The notes beneath the pieces were generated by a model. That model ran no database searches, was not told the origin of the DNA, and saw nothing but the letters and a program-made list of their open reading frames with translations. 64,000 nucleotides of DNA. Source: an uncultured Collinsella sp. (GTDB taxonomy: Bacteria > Actinomycetota > Coriobacteriia > Coriobacteriales > Coriobacteriaceae). A program made the translations under genes and the position numbers. The stretch lies in the NCBI GenBank assembly GCA_902493535.1, contig CABUQG010000004.1:21511-85510 (forward strand), written 5' to 3'. Shown here piece after piece: positions 14,785-23,225 of the stretch (the stretch's first letter is position 1; each line of letters opens with the position of its first letter).

Positions 14785-17598
14785 GTGGCTGAGAACCTAA
14801 GCAACCAGTCTGTACCCGAAGCCGCGGCGCGCGTCGCTGCCGTGGTCAACCGCCTCGTTAACCGAATCGGCTCGAATGCCGAGTCCAGGGAGCGTCTCGC
14901 CGAGATCGAGATCCCCGAGGAGCTGCGCGATAATCTGGCGCTGTTCCTGCGCCTGGAACGTCGTGTGCTTAGCGAGTATGATCCCGAGATCGCGGACCTG
15001 TTCGACAAGATTTTGACAGCCGAGATTGTGGTCAATGCTGGCAACCCCGGTAGCCGCGCTGCCGACGAGTCCGTTGACGAACAGGGCGTGCCCACTGCCG
15101 ACGAGCCCACCGCCGTGGCGTTTCGCGAAGTCGTCGATTTGATTGACAGCCTGCCGCTTGATAAGCAGCAGGTCATCGTTCGCGCCTTTACGAGCTTCTT
15201 CCACTTGGCAAACCTGTCGGAGGAGAACTACCGTGTGGCGCAGCTGCGCGAGCGCGAGGCCGGCGCATCGACCGATACCGAGGTCGATCCCGCCAACGAA
15301 CTCACCGTCGCCTATCACCAGTTGGTAAACGAGATGGGCGTCGAGGGTGCCAATGAGCTGCTCGGCAAGCTCGAGTTCCACCCTGTCTTTACCGCACATC
15401 CCACCGAGGCCCGTCGTAAGGCCGTCGAGGGCAAGATTCGCCGTATCTCCAACCTGCTGGAGGAGCGTCCGCGTTTGGGCGGCTCCGACCTGGTGGAGAA
15501 CGAGCGCCATATGCTGCAGGAGATCGACGCCCTGGTGCGTACGAGCCCCATCGCGCTCAAGAAGCCCACGCCGGTCGAGGAAGCCGATACCATCATCGAC
15601 ATCTTCGATAACACGCTGTTCGACGTTATCCCCGTCATCTACCGTCGTTTTGACGACTGGGTGCTGGGCGACAAGGCCGGTACCGTGCCGCCGCTGTGCC
15701 CGGCGTTCTTCCATCCCGGCAGCTGGATCGGCTCCGACCGCGACGGCAACCCCAACGTCACCGCCAAGGTGAGCCGCGAAGTCGCCGCCAAGTACTTTAC
15801 GCACATGGTGCTCAAGCTCGAGGACAAGTGCCGCCGCATCGGCCACAACCTCACGCTCGAGGCCACCTACAGCAAGCCTTCTGCCGAGCTCATTAACCTG
15901 TGGAACCATCAGGTCGAGATGAGCCCTCGTTACACGGCCCGCGCCGAGCTGATCTCCGAGCACGAGCCGCATCGCGCCGTCATGCTCGTCATGGCCGACC
16001 GCCTGAACGCCACCGTGCGCCGCATCACCGACACCATGTACCACAGCGCCGACGAGTTCCTGGATGACCTGCGCGTCGTCCAGCGTTCGCTTGCTGCCTG
16101 CGGAGCCGTCCGTGCCGCCTACGGTCCGGTCCAAACCATCATCTGGCAGGTCGAGTCCTTCGGCTTCCATATGGTCGAGATGGAGTTCCGTCAGCACTCC
16201 GTGGTGCACGCCCGCGCCCTCAAGGATATCCACGAGAACGGTATCCATGGTGACCTGCAGCCCATGACGCGCGAGGTCATCGACACCTTCCGTGCCATCG
16301 GTTCCATCCAAAAGCGCTACGGCAAGAAGATGGCACACCGCTACATCATCTCGTTTACCAAGAGTGCCCAGCATGTGGCCGACGTCTTTGAGCTGGCCCA
16401 CCTGTCCTTCGCACACGAGGAAGACGTTCCCGAGCTCGACGTGATCCCGCTGTTCGAGCAGCTCGAGGACCTCGAGGGCTGCGTTGACGTGCTCGACCAG
16501 ATGCTTACGCTGCCCGTGGTGCAAAAGCGCCTTGCCCAGACCAACCGCCGCATGGAGGTCATGCTGGGCTATTCCGACTCTTCCAAGGATGCCGGTCCTA
16601 CCACGGCCATGCTCGCGCTGCACTCCGCGCAGGAGCGCATCGCCAAGTGGGCAGAGAAGAACGATATCGACCTGGTGCTCATGCACGGTCGCGGCGGTGC
16701 CGTGGGCCGTGGCGGCGGCCCGGCCAACAAGGCCGTGCTGGCGCAGCCCAAGGGTTCGGTCAACTGCTTCTTTAAGCTCACCGAGCAGGGCGAAGTCATC
16801 TTTGCCCGTTACGGCAACCGCACGCTGGCTCAGCGCCATGTTGAGTCCGTTGCCGCCGCAACGCTTTTGCAGTCGGCCCCGAGTGTCGAGAAGACCAACA
16901 CCGAGACCACGCAGAAGTTCTGGGATATGGCCGAGAAGCTCAACACTGCAAGCCACGAACGCTATCTGGACCTGCTGAACACCGAGGACTTTACACCGTG
17001 GTTCTCGACCGTGACGCCGCTGACCGAGGTCGGTCTGCTGCCGATCGGCTCGCGTCCCGCCAAGCGCGGTCTGGGCGCCAAGTCGCTCGATGACCTGCGT
17101 ACCATCCCGTGGATCTTCAGCTGGAGCCAGGCGCGCATTAACCTGGCCGCTTGGTACGGTCTGGGCACCGCCTGCGAGCAGCTTGGCGATCTTGACCAGC
17201 TCAAGGCTGCCTACCAGGAGTGGCCGTTCTTCCGCACCTTTATCGACAACATCGAGATGTCGATCGCCAAGACCGACCAGCGCATCGCCAAGATGTATCT
17301 GCACCTGGGCGACCGCCAGGATCTGTCCGAGAAGGTCTTTACCGAGATGCAGCTCACGCGTAAGTGGGTCCTTGCCATCGTCGGTGACGAGTGGCCGCTG
17401 CAGCGCCGTCGCGTGCTCGGCTGCGCCGTCCGTGTACGTAACCCCTACGTCGACGCCCTGTCCATCGCCCAGGTCCGCGCCCTTCGCGAGGTGCGTATGA
17501 ACCAGGACGAGATGGCCGAGGAGAAGAAGGCCGAGTACATGAGCCTGATTCTTTCGACTGTGACCGGCGTCTCGGCAGGACTGCAGAACACGGGGTAA
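14785..17598 (+). CDS. ppc: Phosphoenolpyruvate carboxylase
   Basis: A roughly 937-residue PEPC that carboxylates phosphoenolpyruvate with bicarbonate to oxaloacetate, feeding reductive succinate formation and amino-acid synthesis. Catalytic motifs are present: FTAHPTEARRK, GSDRDGNPNVTAK, MLGYSDSSKDAG and MHGRGGAVGRGGGP, and the protein ends in the diagnostic QNTG. Two starts are possible: ATG at 14773 lies only one base after AAGGAGG, while GTG at 14785 has GGGAGG four bases upstream and is preferred. The gene is monocistronic and followed by a nested inverted-repeat terminator. Confidence 0.95.
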   Translation: MAENLSNQSVPEAAARVAAVVNRLVNRIGSNAESRERLAEIEIPEELRDNLALFLRLERRVLSEYDPEIADLFDKILTAEIVVNAGNPGSRAADESVDEQGVPTADEPTAVAFREVVDLIDSLPLDKQQVIVRAFTSFFHLANLSEENYRVAQLREREAGASTDTEVDPANELTVAYHQLVNEMGVEGANELLGKLEFHPVFTAHPTEARRKAVEGKIRRISNLLEERPRLGGSDLVENERHMLQEIDALVRTSPIALKKPTPVEEADTIIDIFDNTLFDVIPVIYRRFDDWVLGDKAGTVPPLCPAFFHPGSWIGSDRDGNPNVTAKVSREVAAKYFTHMVLKLEDKCRRIGHNLTLEATYSKPSAELINLWNHQVEMSPRYTARAELISEHEPHRAVMLVMADRLNATVRRITDTMYHSADEFLDDLRVVQRSLAACGAVRAAYGPVQTIIWQVESFGFHMVEMEFRQHSVVHARALKDIHENGIHGDLQPMTREVIDTFRAIGSIQKRYGKKMAHRYIISFTKSAQHVADVFELAHLSFAHEEDVPELDVIPLFEQLEDLEGCVDVLDQMLTLPVVQKRLAQTNRRMEVMLGYSDSSKDAGPTTAMLALHSAQERIAKWAEKNDIDLVLMHGRGGAVGRGGGPANKAVLAQPKGSVNCFFKLTEQGEVIFARYGNRTLAQRHVESVAAATLLQSAPSVEKTNTETTQKFWDMAEKLNTASHERYLDLLNTEDFTPWFSTVTPLTEVGLLPIGSRPAKRGLGAKSLDDLRTIPWIFSWSQARINLAAWYGLGTACEQLGDLDQLKAAYQEWPFFRTFIDNIEMSIAKTDQRIAKMYLHLGDRQDLSEKVFTEMQLTRKWVLAIVGDEWPLQRRRVLGCAVRVRNPYVDALSIAQVRALREVRMNQDEMAEEKKAEYMSLILSTVTGVSAGLQNTG

Positions 17599-17619
17599 TC
17601 GATAGCCCTGTAGTCGTCC

Positions 17620-17746
17620 GGGCCCGCCATCAGTTTACTTTTAGGCACGTCCTCGGACATGCAAGAAGCCCTCGCTGCGCACTTCGTGCGGCGAGGGCTT
17701 CTTGCGTCCTGCGGAGTGTGCCTAAAAGTAAACTAATGGCGGGCCC
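17620..17746. repeat. Cloverleaf-like nested inverted repeat, copy 1 (ppc terminator)
   Basis: An outer stem of 28-29 bp (17620-17648 with 17718-17746, one mismatch) encloses a central perfect 15-bp stem (17661-17675 with 17691-17705) with the loop sequence CGCACTTCGTGCG. Two short conserved palindromic linkers flank the centre, GTCCTCGGACAT on the left and GTCCTGCGGAGT on the right, so the single strand can fold as a four-way junction. The same linkers and loop occur at 20545-20669 with different stems. The central stem can serve as a bidirectional terminator. Confidence 0.7.
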
Positions 17747-17912
17747 TGCGATGTCCGGTCTTCGGCGGATTACTGGCTGGGGGAATTAATGGCGCGCTTC
17801 GCGCGTTTGGAAGGGGCTTCGTGCTGCGGAGTGCATTCAGAGGGAAACCCATCGGGTCCTTTCGTCCTCGGTTTACGGCGGATCAGCCGCTGGGTGAGGG
17901 TGGTGCTTGGGA

Positions 17913-18152
17913 CGACGTGCAAAAAACGGAGTTTTCAGCAGCCAAAGATTGGTGCATAAGGCTATGGGTGACGTTCGCGGCCCCTGTTGATGCTTTTGCA
18001 CGACGATTGGGCTTTGGCGATGTTCATATATGGCTGGTTTCTCGCCGCATGCTATCCAGATGGGACGAGTCATGAGGACTATCTACCTTTTGAAAGACTT
18101 TTGACACCAAAATCTTATCCCGCGATGCTGAATACTCGCAAAAATGCACGCT
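17913..18152. repeat. MITE-like inverted repeat, copy A (diverged)
   Basis: The left end (from CGACGTGCA at 17913, through GGAGTTTTCAGCA) and the reverse complement of the right end (18124-18152, with GAGTATTCAGCAT) resemble each other and both ends of the better-preserved copy at 38156-38354. No transposase is inside. A short open frame spanning it (17821-18075) shows no family resemblance and is probably chance. The rest of the 866-base gap between ppc and larA holds only the ppc terminator, an A/T-rich imperfect palindrome near 18190-18232 and the larA leader. Confidence 0.55.
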
Positions 18153-18289
18153 CCGGAGGGTACCACCCTGTTACGGCTAGAAATCCATGCGCCATTTTAT
18201 GCAATTAATTAACGCATTTATGCAAAATGGCTTACGTGCGTACGTCTCGGGCTAGATGTTTGCCTCGGCGCTGCGTAAATCATCCTGTC

Positions 18290-18344
18290 TATAGTGTCTT
18301 TGACAGGCGGTCGCGGTCCCGTTTGGGGTCGCGGCCGTTTTGTT
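18290..18344 (+). promoter_or_regulatory. larA promoter with leader terminator-like hairpin
   Basis: A TATAGT box (18290-18295) in the context CTGTC-TATAGT is followed about 12 bases on by a 13-bp stem (18308-18320 with 18325-18337, three G-U pairs, GTTT loop) and TTTTGTT. The hairpin lies about 120 bases before the larA start, in the predicted leader. A nearly identical box context lies before larB on the other strand. Confidence 0.45.
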
Positions 18345-18464
18345 ATGGGGCAAATATGAACGTTGTGTTAATGAGTCGGTGGACGGTGGTGTTTTTCGGT
18401 GAGCGGCGTATCCTTCCAACGGTTTATCTAGTGTGTCAGTTGAAAAGGAAGAGGGCGCTCGTCA

Positions 18465-19742
18465 TTGTTTGAATGTGAACTGCCGTTTGACCACAAGACG
18501 TTGCATCTGGAGCTCGAGGATAAGAACTTCGCGGGTGTGATGGAAGGTCATCAAAACGAGTTTAAGACCACGAAATCGCAGGAAGAGCTGGTAGAGGAGT
18601 CGCTTGCCAATCCTTATGGCTCGCCTTCGCTCGAGGAGCTTTGTGCTGGCAAGAAGGATATCGTCATCATTAGCTCCGATCATACGCGTCCCGTTCCCTC
18701 GCGTGTGACGATGCCTATTCTGCTGCATCACATCCATTCTGCTGCGCCCGAGGCTCGCGTGCGTATTCTGGTTGCTACGGGTATGCATCGTCCGTCGACG
18801 CACGAGGAGCTCGTCAACAAGTACGGCGAGGAGATCGTTGCCAACGAGGAAATCGTTATGCACGTCGCGACCGATGACAGCATGATGAAAAAGATCGGCA
18901 CCCTGCCTTCTGGCGGCGAGTGCATCATCAACAAGATTGCTGCCGATTGCGATCTGCTGCTTGCCGAGGGCTTTATTGAGCCGCACTTCTTTGCCGGTTT
19001 CTCTGGTAGCCGCAAGTCCGTCCTGCCTGGTATCGCCAGCTACAAGACCATCATGTACAACCACAACGGTCAGTTTGTGAACGATTCCCACTCGCGTGCC
19101 GGCAACCTGTGCCACAACCACGTGAGCGAGGACATGTTTGCTGCTGCCGAGATGGCTCACCTTGCCTTTGTGCTCAACGTGGTGCTCAACGGCAAGCACG
19201 AGGTCATCGGCTCCTTTGCCGGCGACATCCACAAGGCGCACGAGGCTGGCTGCGAGTTCGTGAAGAGCCTTGCCGGCGTTGAGCCCGTCGAGTGCGAGAT
19301 TGCCATTACCACCAACGGCGGCTACCCGCTCGACCAGAACATCTATCAGGCCGTGAAGGGCATGTGCTCTGCCGAGGCTACGCTTCCCGAGGGCGGCGTG
19401 ATCATCGATGTCGCCGGTTGTGCCGACGGTCACGGTGGCGAGGGCTTCTATCACAACATCGCCGACAATGATCCGGCAGAGTTTGAGCGCGCCTGCATCG
19501 ACCGTCCTAAGGACGAGACCCTGCCCGACCAGTGGACGAGCCAGATCTTTGCCCGCATCCTGGCGCATCACCCTGTGATCATGGTTACCGACCTGTGCGA
19601 TCACCAGATGATCAAGGATATGCACATGACGCCGGTTAACACCCTCGATGAGGCGCTCAAGCTCGCCTTTGAGATGAAGGGTGCCGATGCCAAGGTGGCC
19701 GTCATTCCCGATGGCCTGGGCGTTGTCGTCGCACAGCACTAG
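18465..19742 (+). CDS. larA: Nickel-dependent lactate racemase LarA
   Basis: A 425-residue LarA homologue that interconverts D- and L-lactate using the nickel-pincer nucleotide cofactor. The SSDHTRP motif is at 70-76 and all cofactor residues keep the numbering known for Lactobacillus plantarum LarA: His108 (ATGMHRP), His174 and Lys184 (EPHFFAGFSGSRKSVLPG) and His200. The start is a TTG with AAGGAAGAGG about 10 bases upstream; no better start is in frame. A LarD-like channel follows after 49 bases and larB/larC lie nearby on the other strand, which supports lactate racemisation over the 2-hydroxyacid specificities of other LarA relatives. Confidence 0.85.
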   Translation: MFECELPFDHKTLHLELEDKNFAGVMEGHQNEFKTTKSQEELVEESLANPYGSPSLEELCAGKKDIVIISSDHTRPVPSRVTMPILLHHIHSAAPEARVRILVATGMHRPSTHEELVNKYGEEIVANEEIVMHVATDDSMMKKIGTLPSGGECIINKIAADCDLLLAEGFIEPHFFAGFSGSRKSVLPGIASYKTIMYNHNGQFVNDSHSRAGNLCHNHVSEDMFAAAEMAHLAFVLNVVLNGKHEVIGSFAGDIHKAHEAGCEFVKSLAGVEPVECEIAITTNGGYPLDQNIYQAVKGMCSAEATLPEGGVIIDVAGCADGHGGEGFYHNIADNDPAEFERACIDRPKDETLPDQWTSQIFARILAHHPVIMVTDLCDHQMIKDMHMTPVNTLDEALKLAFEMKGADAKVAVIPDGLGVVVAQH

Positions 19743-19791
19743 TACGCGGCCTAAACGAATCGTTTATAACCGACAAGAAAGATAAGGTTTT

Positions 19792-20523
19792 ATGCTTACC
19801 AAACTCCTCTGCGAATTCGGCGCAACGGCCCTCATGATCATCTTTGGCGTGGGCGTGCACTGCGATACCGTGCTTAAGGGCACCAAGTATCAGGGCTCCG
19901 GCCACATGTTTGCCATCACCACCTGGTCTTTTGGCATCTCGGTCGCCTTGTTTATCTTTGGCGGCGCCGTGTGCATGAACCCCGCCATGGTGCTTGCCCA
20001 GTGCATCGTGGGCCTGGTGCCGTGGAGCAGCTGCATCCCCTTCATGATTGCCGATATGCTCGGCGGCTTTGTGGGCGCCGTGATCGCGTGGTTGATGTAT
20101 GCCGATGAGTTCAAGGCTTCCGACGGCGTCGTCGACCCTATTGCCCAGCGCAACATCTTCTCGACCAACCCCACCACCGAGGGCACCAACTATGCCCGCA
20201 ACTTCTTCTGCGAGGCTATCTGCACCTTTGTGTTCATCAGCGCCATCCTGGCTACCGCTAGCCGTGCCGGCGAGAACGTTTTGATGCTCGCTATCTGCGT
20301 CGGTCTGATCGTTTGGGCTGTTGGCATGGGCATGGGCGGCATCACCGGCTTCGCCATGAACCAGGCTCGTGACCTTGGTCCTCGCATGGCCTATCAGGTG
20401 CTGCCGATTAAGAACAAGGCTGACAACAACTGGAAGTACGGCCTGCTCGTTCCTGGCATCGCTCCGTTTGTCGGTGCCGCTCTGGCCGCGCTGTTTGTGC
20501 ACGGTTTCTTGGGCATGTTCTAG
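19792..20523 (+). CDS. MIP-family channel, probable lactate/glycerol facilitator (LarD-like)
   Basis: A 243-residue aquaporin-fold protein with six membrane segments. The first pore motif is canonical (CMNPAMVLAQ); the second reads FAMNQARDLGPR, so Asn-Gln-Ala replaces the usual Asn-Pro-Ala, while the Arg of the selectivity filter and the ARDLGPR context are kept. Family members move glycerol, water or lactic acid. Its position just after larA matches larD of lactobacilli, the lactic acid channel, so lactate uptake is the likely role. Some uncertainty remains because sequence alone does not separate LarD from GlpF. Confidence 0.75.
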   Translation: MLTKLLCEFGATALMIIFGVGVHCDTVLKGTKYQGSGHMFAITTWSFGISVALFIFGGAVCMNPAMVLAQCIVGLVPWSSCIPFMIADMLGGFVGAVIAWLMYADEFKASDGVVDPIAQRNIFSTNPTTEGTNYARNFFCEAICTFVFISAILATASRAGENVLMLAICVGLIVWAVGMGMGGITGFAMNQARDLGPRMAYQVLPIKNKADNNWKYGLLVPGIAPFVGAALAALFVHGFLGMF

Positions 20524-20544
20524 TCTGAGGCTACATAGTTGTCC

Positions 20545-20669
20545 GCTGGCCGCATGGGGTAACTTCTCAGCGCGTCCTCGGACATGCAAAAAGGCTCGCT
20601 GCGCACTTCGTGCGGCGAGCCTTTTTGCGTCCTGCGGAATGCGCTGGGAAGTTACCCCATGCGGCCAGC
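20545..20669. repeat. Cloverleaf-like nested inverted repeat, copy 2 (larD terminator)
   Basis: A 29-bp outer stem (20545-20573 with 20641-20669, one G-U pair) encloses a central perfect 14-bp stem (20586-20599 with 20615-20628) of the bidirectional terminator form GCAAAAAGG...CCTTTTTGC. Linkers GTCCTCGGACAT and GTCCTGCGGAAT and the CGCACTTCGTGCG loop match copy 1, but the outer stem and half of the central stem differ with pairing preserved. The following 170 bases to the tetR end hold nothing I can name. Confidence 0.7.
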
Positions 20670-20840
20670 TGCGGGGTCTTTGTTGCGTTCGTACAAGCAA
20701 CCCAACATATATATCTGAATTTGGATGGGAGGGGCTTGTTGCTGGTAGGGGCGTTGGGCTGCTGTCGACACTTTGGGATGGATTGTGCTTTGGGTTCGGG
20801 TCTTTGAGATGAGGGCGGAACTTTGGGATAAGGGGTTTAC

Positions 20841-21380
20841 TTAGTTGAAGAGGGGCTTTATGGCTGATAAGTAGTCTTTGGCTACGTCGGCTTTGTCTGC
20901 TTGGAAGTTGTGCCAGGCCCACCATTGGACGGTGGCTACGAAGCTTGAGGCTATGTGGTGTAGTAAGAAACTGCGGTCCATGGTGCCAGCGGGGCCTGTG
21001 GAGTCGGCGGGGACGGTTTCGGCTGCTCGTGACATGATGGTCTTGCGTAAGCAGTCGGCGAAGACGCGGGAGCCGGCGCCGGCTACGAGGGCTCGAACGC
21101 CCTGGCGGCGCTCCCAGAGGTTGTTGAGGATATGCTCGACCTGCACGAGTGGGTCGTCGAGCGGTGTGCCATCGTCGTCGAGGGCGTGGGTACAGATGTC
21201 GCTCACGAGCTCGGACAGTAGGTCGTCTTTGCTCTTAAAGAGGCCGTAGAATGTCGCGCGGCCTACGTGAGCGCGCGCGATGATGTCGCCGACGGTAATC
21301 TTGCCGTAGTCCACTTCGCGTAGCAGCTCGGAGAACGCCGCAACGATGGCAGCGCGGCTTTTTTCTTTGCGGGCATCCAT
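20841..21380 (-). CDS. TetR/AcrR family transcriptional regulator
   Basis: A 179-residue regulator with an N-terminal helix-turn-helix of the TetR type (KITVGDIIARAHVGRATFYGLFKSKDDLL) and a C-terminal domain with VQWWAWHNF. It starts 2 bases after the larC stop codon, so it is the last gene of a larB-larC-tetR operon. It is likely to control the lar genes in response to lactate or a related ligand, although known lar operons in lactobacilli use a Crp/Fnr-type LarR. An upstream in-frame start at 21428 would overlap larC and is not preferred. Confidence 0.82.
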   Translation of the reverse strand: MDARKEKSRAAIVAAFSELLREVDYGKITVGDIIARAHVGRATFYGLFKSKDDLLSELVSDICTHALDDDGTPLDDPLVQVEHILNNLWERRQGVRALVAGAGSRVFADCLRKTIMSRAAETVPADSTGPAGTMDRSFLLHHIASSFVATVQWWAWHNFQADKADVAKDYLSAIKPLFN

Positions 21381-21382
21381 GG

Positions 21383-22318
21383 CTATGCATCCACGTGAAC
21401 GAGCAGACAACGGAGCGTGCCGGAGCAACCCTCGTAGGGGCGCTTACCGGCGCCGTAGCCGACGGCCTCGATGCGGTAGCGGGCCGGTAGGTGCTCGGAC
21501 GTGCGCAGTGCGGCGACGATGGCGGCGCCCGTGGGCGTCACGAGCTCGCCGGCGACCGGTGCGGGCGTGAGGGCGATATTGCCTGCTTGGCATAGGTTGA
21601 CGACGGCGGGCACCGGGATGGGCATAAGGCCGTGGGCACAGTGGATGGTGCCGTGACCCTCGGAGAGCGACTCGACGACAATGTCCTCGATACCCAGGTC
21701 ATCGAGACAGATGGCGACCGAGCAGATGTCGACGATGGAGTCGATGGCGCCTACCTCGTGGAACATGACGGTCTCGGGCGTTTTGCCGTGGGCCTTGGCC
21801 TCGGCGGCGGCGAGCGCGGTAAAGATGGCGAGCGCGCGGCGCTTGGCGCCATCGCTTAACTGCGAGCCATCGATGATGGCGGCGACATCCGCCAAAGAAC
21901 GGTGGTGATGGTGGTGGGTGTGGTGATGATCTTCGTGCTCATGGGCGTGGCCCTCATGGTCGTGCTCATGGCAGTGCTCGTGTTCGTGCCCGCCATGATC
22001 ATGATGGTGATGCTCATGCCCGTGCTCGTGCTCGTGCTCGTGCGTGTGCTCGACAGCTGTTTCGTTGCCGTAGAGCCAGGCCATATCGTGGTCGTGGTTC
22101 TCGAGTCCCTCTGCAAGCTGGACGTCGAAATCGCAGGCGTCGATGCCATGCTTGTTTGCACGCGTGACGGCGATCGTAAAGCCGTCGACCGGCAGTGTGG
22201 CGAGCTGTTCGCGCAGGTGCTCCTCGCTGGCGCCCAGATCGAGCAGGGCTGCGACGGTCATATCGCCGCTGATGCCTGAGGTGCCGTCGATGATAAGCGT
22301 GTGCTGATGATTGGACAT
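21383..22318 (-). CDS. larC: LarC, nickel insertion protein, N-terminal (LarC1) part only
   Basis: A 311-residue protein that aligns with the LarC1 portion: DGTSGISGDMTVAALLDLGA at the start, MFHEVGAIDSIVDI, and VELVTPTGAAI-like and GYGAGKR motifs at the end. Residues 91-139 are a long His/Glu-rich stretch that should bind nickel. LarC is the CTP-dependent cyclometallase that inserts nickel into the pincer cofactor; known proteins have about 400 residues, sometimes made from larC1/larC2 by frameshifting. Here the frame stops right after the LarC1 part and tetR begins 2 bases later, with no LarC2 in any frame. Confidence 0.83.
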   Translation of the reverse strand: MSNHQHTLIIDGTSGISGDMTVAALLDLGASEEHLREQLATLPVDGFTIAVTRANKHGIDACDFDVQLAEGLENHDHDMAWLYGNETAVEHTHEHEHEHGHEHHHHDHGGHEHEHCHEHDHEGHAHEHEDHHHTHHHHHRSLADVAAIIDGSQLSDGAKRRALAIFTALAAAEAKAHGKTPETVMFHEVGAIDSIVDICSVAICLDDLGIEDIVVESLSEGHGTIHCAHGLMPIPVPAVVNLCQAGNIALTPAPVAGELVTPTGAAIVAALRTSEHLPARYRIEAVGYGAGKRPYEGCSGTLRCLLVHVDA

Positions 22319-22328
22319 GGAATGCTCC

Positions 22329-23111
22329 TTAGCGGGCGCGGGGTGTGCCGGCGCTCAGATGATTGATAAGACTTGCCTGGTAGGCGGCGCCAAAGCCGTT
22401 GTCGATATTGACGACCGAAACGCCGCTGGCACAGGAGTTGAGCATGGCGAGCAGTGCAGCTACGCCACCAAAACTTGCGCCGTAGCCAACGCTGGTGGGA
22501 ACGGCGATGACCGGACAGCTCACCAGACCGCCGATAACGCTCGCCAGCGCGCCCTCCATGCCGGCGATGGCGATGACCACCTGCGCCTGGGCAAGTTCCT
22601 CGGCATGCGCGAGCAGGCGGTGCAGGCCGGCGACACCTACGTCGTAGAGGCGGTCGACCTCGTTGCCATAGAACTCGGCCGTCAACGCGGCTTCTTCGGC
22701 GACGGGTAAGTCGCTCGTGCCGGCGCAGGCGACGACGATGCGTCCGTTGCCGGTAGGGGAGGGCTTGCCGCCCACGAGGGCGAGCTGTGCGTCCGGGACA
22801 TATCCCAGGTCGATGCCGTTGTCGAGGAGCTCCGAGGTACGGGCTGCTTTTTCGGCATCCAGGCGCGTGACCAGGATGCGCTCCTGGCCGGCATCGCGCA
22901 GCGCTTCGATAATGGCGGCAATTTGCTCGGCGGTTTTACCGGCACCGTAGACAACCTCGCCGGCTCCCTGGCGCACTCCGCGCGAAAGATCGAGCTGTGC
23001 AAAACCCAGATCGGCGGTTGGCGCCGTTTGGATGCGCGTGAGGGCGACTGCCGGGGTGACTGTTCCGCCGGCAACATCGCTCAGCAATTGCTCAAGATCT
23101 TGCTTATCCAT
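22329..23111 (-). CDS. larB: LarB, pyridinium-3,5-biscarboxylate mononucleotide synthase
   Basis: A 260-residue LarB. The N-terminal region is specific to the family and the C-terminal half is PurE-like, with VACAGTSDLPVAEEA, YDVGVAGLHRLL, AGMEGALASVIGGL and VPTSVGYGASFGG. LarB carboxylates and hydrolyses nicotinic acid adenine dinucleotide as the first step of the nickel-pincer cofactor. ATG at 23111 has AAGGGAAC upstream; an in-frame start 11 codons earlier is not needed. It leads the minus-strand operon with larC 10 bases downstream. LarE, the sulfur-inserting enzyme also needed, is not in the window. Confidence 0.88.
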   Translation of the reverse strand: MDKQDLEQLLSDVAGGTVTPAVALTRIQTAPTADLGFAQLDLSRGVRQGAGEVVYGAGKTAEQIAAIIEALRDAGQERILVTRLDAEKAARTSELLDNGIDLGYVPDAQLALVGGKPSPTGNGRIVVACAGTSDLPVAEEAALTAEFYGNEVDRLYDVGVAGLHRLLAHAEELAQAQVVIAIAGMEGALASVIGGLVSCPVIAVPTSVGYGASFGGVAALLAMLNSCASGVSVVNIDNGFGAAYQASLINHLSAGTPRAR

Positions 23112-23155
23112 ATATGTTCCCTTCGACGGCGCAAAGTCTAGCACTCAAAGGGTAT

Positions 23156-23189
23156 GTTTCCGAACACTAAGACAAAATTGTTCGGAAAC
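23156..23189. promoter_or_regulatory. Inverted repeat upstream of larB, possible TetR operator
   Basis: GTTTCCGAACA and its exact complement TGTTCGGAAAC (11-bp arms, 12-base spacer) lie 45 bases before larB and just downstream, on the minus strand, of a CTGTCC-TATAGT sequence. The absence of a T tract argues against a serB terminator and favours an operator. Confidence 0.4.
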
Positions 23190-23225
23190 TATAGGACAGA
23201 CTGATTCAATTGTTAGACGGATCGG

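Noticed and set aside
17821..18075. 84-codon open frame between ppc and larA
   Set aside because: It spans the left part of a diverged inverted-repeat element, has no ribosome site and no recognisable motif.
21902..22070. His/Glu-rich stretch in larC looking like a nucleotide repeat or CRISPR-like array
   Set aside because: It is coding and in frame, with irregular CAT/GAG-type codons; no spacer-repeat regularity.
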